Shown here piece by piece: positions 12,213 through 15,268 of a DNA stretch of 15,268 nucleotides. A program made the translations under genes and the position numbers. The DNA is from JAHWKV01 sp040905365 (lineage in GTDB: Bacteria > Actinomycetota > CADDZG01 > JAHWKV01), in contig JBBDRQ010000082.1 in the NCBI GenBank assembly GCA_040905365.1, positions 1 to 15,268 of the forward strand, written 5' to 3'. How positions within the stretch are numbered: the stretch's first letter is position 1; each line of letters starts with the position of its first letter. The notes beneath the pieces are model-generated. The model did no database searches, was not told the DNA's origin, and saw nothing but the letters and a program-made list of their open reading frames with translations.

Positions 12213-12685
12213 TCGGTACCCCTTTGATAACGCAGGAAATCCTCCTCGACCCGGGCGGCTTCGTCGGCGTCGAGGCCCGGCCCCGGCTTAACGGACGGGT
12301 CGTCTTCGGGAGTGCGGGAGGTCAGACGGGAGACGAAGACCACGGTCAAGGCCAGGCCGGCGACCCCTATAGCCACCGGGGCCAGCCAGGCGAACCCCGT
12401 AGCCGGCGTAGCCAGAGCCACCTTCCCGTAGTTGTCGACCACCCACTCGTCGATCTCGCGGTTGGTGCTGCCCTGGTTGATCATCGATTCCAGCTGGGAG
12501 CGCAAGCGGGCGGACTGATCGGTGGGACACTCGTCCAGCGTAAGGCCGTCACAAAAGGGCGACATCACCCTTCCGGTCACCTGCGGCAGCGAGGGGACCG
12601 CGTCAGGATCGGTCCCGCCAAAGACAACCGCCCCTGCTATCAAGGCGGAGCCGGCCACCGCGGCGATTACGACCAGACGCTTCAA
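12209..12685 (-). CDS. ccmH: CcmH, apocytochrome c thiol reductase/ligation subunit
   Basis: This 158-residue membrane protein works with CcmF in attaching haem to apocytochrome c on the outer membrane face. It has an N-terminal signal/anchor helix (3-22), a CcmH domain (about 36-100) with RVMSPFCDGLTLDECP, and a second membrane helix (about 99-120). The conserved pattern GSTNREIDEWVVDNYG...LATP..GF is typical CcmH. The two cysteines are C45 and C53, a C-x7-C spacing instead of the usual LRCxxC. The frame extends further upstream to an ATG at 12811, but that would overlap ccmF by about 130 bp. TTG 12685 gives a proper signal sequence (KRLVVIAAVAG) and overlaps the ccmF stop as TTGA. The second half of proteobacterial fused CcmH (the TPR part) is absent. 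Confidence 0.86.
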   Translation of the reverse strand: MKRLVVIAAVAGSALIAGAVVFGGTDPDAVPSLPQVTGRVMSPFCDGLTLDECPTDQSARLRSQLESMINQGSTNREIDEWVVDNYGKVALATPATGFAWLAPVAIGVAGLALTVVFVSRLTSRTPEDDPSVKPGPGLDADEAARVEEDFLRYQRGTE

Positions 12686-14682
12686 GCAGGCACCGCGACT
12701 TGCTGTTTGCGCCCGCCCCGGCCGGCCGGCTTCTGCGGCTGCTTGGGAGGCTGACCGGACAGGATCACCAGCATGCCCAGGACCATGAAGCCGCCGCCTA
12801 TCCATATCCACGCGACCAGCGGGTTGGCCCAGGCCCGCAGCGTTATCTGCGACTCGGCAGTCATCTGGGTGACCACCAGGTACAGGTCGTCCGACAGCGA
12901 GCTTCTCAAGCCGATTTCCGATTGTGCCTGGTTTTGGGCGATGTGGAAGTTGCGCTGCGGCGTGAGCATGGCCAGCCGGTCGCCGTTGCGGTTGACGCTC
13001 ATGTTCGCCAGGCTGACCCTCTTCTCGGGCGTTGTGTAGTTATCGGCGGATTCGTAGCCAATCGTGTAGCCGGCCAGGTCAAAGCTGTCGCCGGGGCTAA
13101 GCGTTCCCGACCACTCCTGGGTGAAAGCCTGGCCCGACACGCCCAGGCAGATCAGGACAACCCCCAGGTGCACGATGTAGCCGCCGTAGCGCCTGCGGTT
13201 GCCGGCTACCACGGTGAACAGTCCCCCTACGGTGCCCAGCGGCCCCGGCCGCCTATGCGCCCGGGCGCCCCGGCCGAACTCCGTAAAGGTAGCCGTGGCG
13301 ACAAAAGCGGTGAGCCCCAAGCCGAACATCGCTCCGGCCGATCGGGTCCCGTTGAGCGCCAGGGCCAGCACTGTGGCGAATCCCGCCACCATAGGAAGGG
13401 CAAGCTGGCGCTTGAGGTGCCTCCACGAGCCGCGCCGCCACGCGACCAGCGGCCCGATGCCGGTAAGCGCCAGCAGGGCAAAGGCCATAGGCCCGACGAC
13501 CGTGTTGAAAAAAGGTGGCCCTACCGAGATCTTGTCGCCCGAGAGCGCCTCGACGATGACCGGGTAGAGGGTTCCCCACAGCACGGTGAAGGCGATGGTA
13601 ACCAGCAGCAGGTTGTTGAACAGGAACATGGCCTCACGGCTGAACATCGAGTCCAGGTGCCGCCGGCTGCGCAGCTTCTCGTACCGGATCCCCAGCAGGC
13701 CGAACGCCGCGACCAGCAGCACCGCCAAAAACGGCAGGAAGGCCTTGCCCACCGGCGACTCGCTGAAGGTGTGCACCGAGGAGAGCAGGCCCGATCGGGT
13801 CAAAAAGGTCCCGAAGATGGACAGGCAGTAGGTGCCCAGAATTAAGGCGACGTTCCAGATCTTGAGCATCTGGCGGCGCTCCTGGATCATCACCGAGTGC
13901 AAGAAGGCGGTGCCGGTCAACCAGGGCAGCAGGCTGGCGTTCTCCACCGGGTCCCAAGCCCAGTATCCCCCCCAGCCCAGCTCCATGTATGCCCAGGCGG
14001 CTCCGAGCAGGATGCCGACGCTCAAAAATGACCAGGCCAGCACGGTCCATCTGCGCGTGGAGGTGAACCAGGAGGCGTCCAGCCGTCCGGTGACCAGGGA
14101 GGCGACCGCAAACGCAAAGGGCACCGCAAACCCTGTCATCCCCAGGTAGAGCATGAACGGGTGGATGGCCATGAACGGGGACTGCAGCAGCGGATTGAGG
14201 CCCCGGCCGTCCGCGGGGATGGGCGATTGCGCCTCGAACGGGTTTGCTCCAAACACCAGGACGCCGATGAAGAACGCCATTATCCCGCCGAGCACCGCGG
14301 TGGCTACCGGGGTGAGCTCCGGTTTGCGGTTGCGCTGCACGGCGATGGCCGAGACGGCGTAGACTCCGGTCAACAGCGTCCAAAACAGCAGCGAACCCTC
14401 CATGCCGGCCCACAGCGCGGTAAACGTGTAGAAGGGGGTGGTCGAGCGGCTCGAGTAACCTGCGACGTAGGCAAGGGAGAAATCCCGGGCGAAGAAGGCC
14501 GCCACCAGCAAGACGGCGGCCGCCAGGATCAGAGCCCCGGCCGAGTACAGGGCGCGCTGGCCGGACTCGGCGAGCTTCCGGTTGTTGCGTCGGGCTCCGA
14601 GCGCGGAGGCGGTGGTTGCCCAAACCGACAGCGCCAGGCTTACCGCCAGGACGGCCCGCCCGGCGGTTGAAATGTCAATCAT
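12682..14682 (-). CDS. ccmF: CcmF, haem lyase component of System I cytochrome c maturation
   Basis: This 666-residue polytopic membrane protein takes haem from CcmE and joins it to the CXXCH of apocytochromes. The tryptophan-rich WWD signature is clear: WGGYWAWDPVENASLLPW at 237-254. It is flanked by conserved external His residues, His174 in AIHPFMLYLG and His262 in TAFLHS. DGRGLNPLLQ (158-167) is another CcmF/CcmC-superfamily landmark. Length matches the family (about 630-670). Many hydrophobic segments span the protein. ATG 14682 follows the ccmE stop by 31 nt, with only a weak GGGGTG ahead of it. The stop overlaps the ccmH start. The gene is intact. Confidence 0.95.
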   Translation of the reverse strand: MIDISTAGRAVLAVSLALSVWATTASALGARRNNRKLAESGQRALYSAGALILAAAVLLVAAFFARDFSLAYVAGYSSRSTTPFYTFTALWAGMEGSLLFWTLLTGVYAVSAIAVQRNRKPELTPVATAVLGGIMAFFIGVLVFGANPFEAQSPIPADGRGLNPLLQSPFMAIHPFMLYLGMTGFAVPFAFAVASLVTGRLDASWFTSTRRWTVLAWSFLSVGILLGAAWAYMELGWGGYWAWDPVENASLLPWLTGTAFLHSVMIQERRQMLKIWNVALILGTYCLSIFGTFLTRSGLLSSVHTFSESPVGKAFLPFLAVLLVAAFGLLGIRYEKLRSRRHLDSMFSREAMFLFNNLLLVTIAFTVLWGTLYPVIVEALSGDKISVGPPFFNTVVGPMAFALLALTGIGPLVAWRRGSWRHLKRQLALPMVAGFATVLALALNGTRSAGAMFGLGLTAFVATATFTEFGRGARAHRRPGPLGTVGGLFTVVAGNRRRYGGYIVHLGVVLICLGVSGQAFTQEWSGTLSPGDSFDLAGYTIGYESADNYTTPEKRVSLANMSVNRNGDRLAMLTPQRNFHIAQNQAQSEIGLRSSLSDDLYLVVTQMTAESQITLRAWANPLVAWIWIGGGFMVLGMLVILSGQPPKQPQKPAGRGGRKQQVAVPA

Positions 14683-14713
14683 CTAGGTTGCACCCCAGTG
14701 ACCGATACCGGCA

Positions 14714-15115
14714 TTAATGGCCGGCGTCGCCTGACGCCAGCTCCGCCTCGAATTTGGAGGGACACTTGACCAGCACGCTTGCGGCTGAAAAGTTTCCCTG
14801 CTCGGTCATCGCCCCCTCCACGACGACCTCGACGTCGCCGGCGAAGGTGTCGGGGAGGAGGTCTTGGGTGGTGATGTCCAGCGCCTCTGCTCCGTCGGCC
14901 AGGGCAAACGCGGTGGTGGCGCCCGACTGAGAGATCGAGTTCGGTACGACCTTTCCGGCCACTCTCACCGACTGGCCGGGCGTATTCGGTTCCGATAGCA
15001 GCTCGGAGGGAGTCTTGTAGTAGGCGGTCGAGCCCGTCAGCGACCACGCGATCAGGCCACCGACAGCCGCCACAATCACCCCCGCGGCCAAGCTGAAACG
15101 AGCGGTTGCGGTCAT
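14714..15115 (-). CDS. ccmE: CcmE haem chaperone, Cys-type (CxxxF)
   Basis: This 133-residue periplasm-facing haem chaperone has an N-terminal membrane anchor (about 7-27) and an OB-fold beta barrel (about 45-118; PGQSVRVAGKVV, FALADG, VVVEGAM). Classical CcmE binds haem through His in HxxxY. Here the aligned position is VLVKCPSKFEAE, with Cys118 for His and Phe122 for Tyr. Cys-type CcmE (CxxxY) is known from Desulfovibrio and archaea, so covalent or thiolate haem handling through Cys118 is likely. The Tyr to Phe change is a further departure. It is the first gene of the minus-strand ccm operon. A GATAAT box ends 8 nt before ATG 15115 and there is no ribosome binding site, so it may be leaderless. 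A longer frame starting at 15149 on this strand is out of register and is not the gene. Confidence 0.92.
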   Translation of the reverse strand: MTATARFSLAAGVIVAAVGGLIAWSLTGSTAYYKTPSELLSEPNTPGQSVRVAGKVVPNSISQSGATTAFALADGAEALDITTQDLLPDTFAGDVEVVVEGAMTEQGNFSAASVLVKCPSKFEAELASGDAGH

Positions 15116-15123
15116 CGGCGCAC

Positions 15124-15129
15124 ATTATC
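15124..15129 (-). promoter_or_regulatory. -10 box of the ccm operon, probably leaderless
   Basis: On the minus strand GATAAT ends 8 nt before ATG 15115, putting the transcription start at or near the start codon. There is no Shine-Dalgarno run in the intervening GTGCGCCG. No convincing -35 is seen 17 bp upstream (TAAGTG). The same hexamer serves as the -10 of the hybrid kinase promoter. Confidence 0.42.
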
Positions 15130-15145
15130 CCACGGTCGCGGCCGA

Positions 15146-15169
15146 GCACTTACCGCCGGCCGCAAGTGC
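15146..15169. promoter_or_regulatory. Inverted repeat upstream of ccmE (possible operator)
   Basis: GCACTT (15146-15151) and AAGTGC (15164-15169) are exact inverted half-sites with a 12-nt spacer and an 18-bp centre-to-centre distance. They overlap the -35 region of the predicted ccmE promoter. The geometry suits a dimeric regulator. A chance origin cannot be excluded. Confidence 0.3.
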
Positions 15170-15268
15170 CTACCCTCGGAGCGGTCCTGCGGGTCCAGCC
15201 AGATCCCTGGTACGGCGATCGGGGGCCGGTGTTGGGGCGACTAAAGCGCCCCCCACCCGCGCCCCCCC
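15166..15268 (+). CDS. Possible 5' end of a divergent gene running off the window
   Basis: A GTG at 15166 opens a frame without stops to the window end (34 codons: PTLGAVLRVQPDPWYGDRG, then a Pro-rich stretch). It would be divergent from ccmE with a 50-bp spacer. The first 25 residues look protein-like, with varied composition. There is no ribosome binding site or convincing -10, and the C-rich end gives Pro codons by composition alone. Not recognised. Confidence 0.2.
   Translation, partial: MPTLGAVLRVQPDPWYGDRGPVLGRLKRPPPAPP
15234..15252. other. GC hairpin at the right edge
   Basis: GGGGCG (15234-15239) and CGCCCC (15247-15252) form a 6-bp stem around ACTAAAG, followed by C-runs to the window end. 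No T-run follows. It may be a structural or sequencing-difficult motif. The window end in a C-run hints at an assembly boundary. Confidence 0.3.

Noticed and set aside
12686..12811. Longer N-terminus for CcmH starting at ATG 12811
   Set aside because: Would overlap ccmF by about 130 bp with an Arg-rich, non-hydrophobic leader. TTG 12685 gives a signal sequence and the same overlap style as neighbouring genes.
12700..13845. 381-codon plus-strand open frame opposite ccmF
   Set aside because: Arg/Gln/Pro-rich shadow; the minus strand carries the WWD motif and a full-length CcmF.

Overview
The window looks like chromosomal DNA of a high-GC bacterium, most likely an actinobacterium and possibly an uncultured, deep-branching one. 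The clues are GC-rich third codon positions, a sortase-type LPRTG surface protein, a DevR/DosR-like response regulator, start codons that sit directly behind -10 boxes (leaderless genes), and a System I cytochrome c maturation operon with a Cys-type CcmE. Placement is by inference only; there is no rRNA or marker gene. Both window ends are low-complexity (hexamer repeats on the left, C-runs on the right) and could coincide with assembly breaks.

Layout. Region 1 (1-2100) is surface-related: the 3' end of a possible gene with an Ala-Pro dipeptide tract (+), converging with only 1 nt between stop codons on a 587-residue secreted, LPXTG-anchored protein (-). That protein carries four exact 90-residue repeats. 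Region 2 (2098-10662, + strand) is a signalling block: a DevR-like NarL/LuxR response regulator, a free-standing Hpt phosphotransfer protein, a terminator followed by a new promoter, a 2096-residue hybrid histidine kinase (kinase C-lobe remnant, AAA/STAND ATPase, TPR-like helices, GAF, PAS, PAS, HisKA, HATPase, REC, Hpt), and a REC-GGEEL diguanylate cyclase overlapping it by 4 nt. Region 3 (10684-15115, - strand) is a cytochrome c maturation operon, transcribed ccmE, ccmF, ccmH, a CcmI-like gene and a larger membrane protein. The last four genes are chained by 4-nt stop/start overlaps.

How the parts may work together. The Hpt domain at the end of the hybrid kinase has Asn where the phosphorylated His should be, while the separate Hpt gene just upstream keeps its His. 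The simplest reading is a rewired phosphorelay: hybrid kinase to its own receiver, to the stand-alone Hpt, then to the DevR-like transcription factor and/or the diguanylate cyclase. The kinase's N-terminal Ser/Thr-kinase module lacks the whole ATP-binding lobe and can only be a pseudokinase scaffold. In the ccm operon, CcmE has C-x3-F in place of H-x3-Y, yet it sits beside a CcmH with a C-x7-C motif. No ccmA, B, C or D is visible in the window. I found no tRNA, rRNA, CRISPR array, insertion sequence or attachment site.
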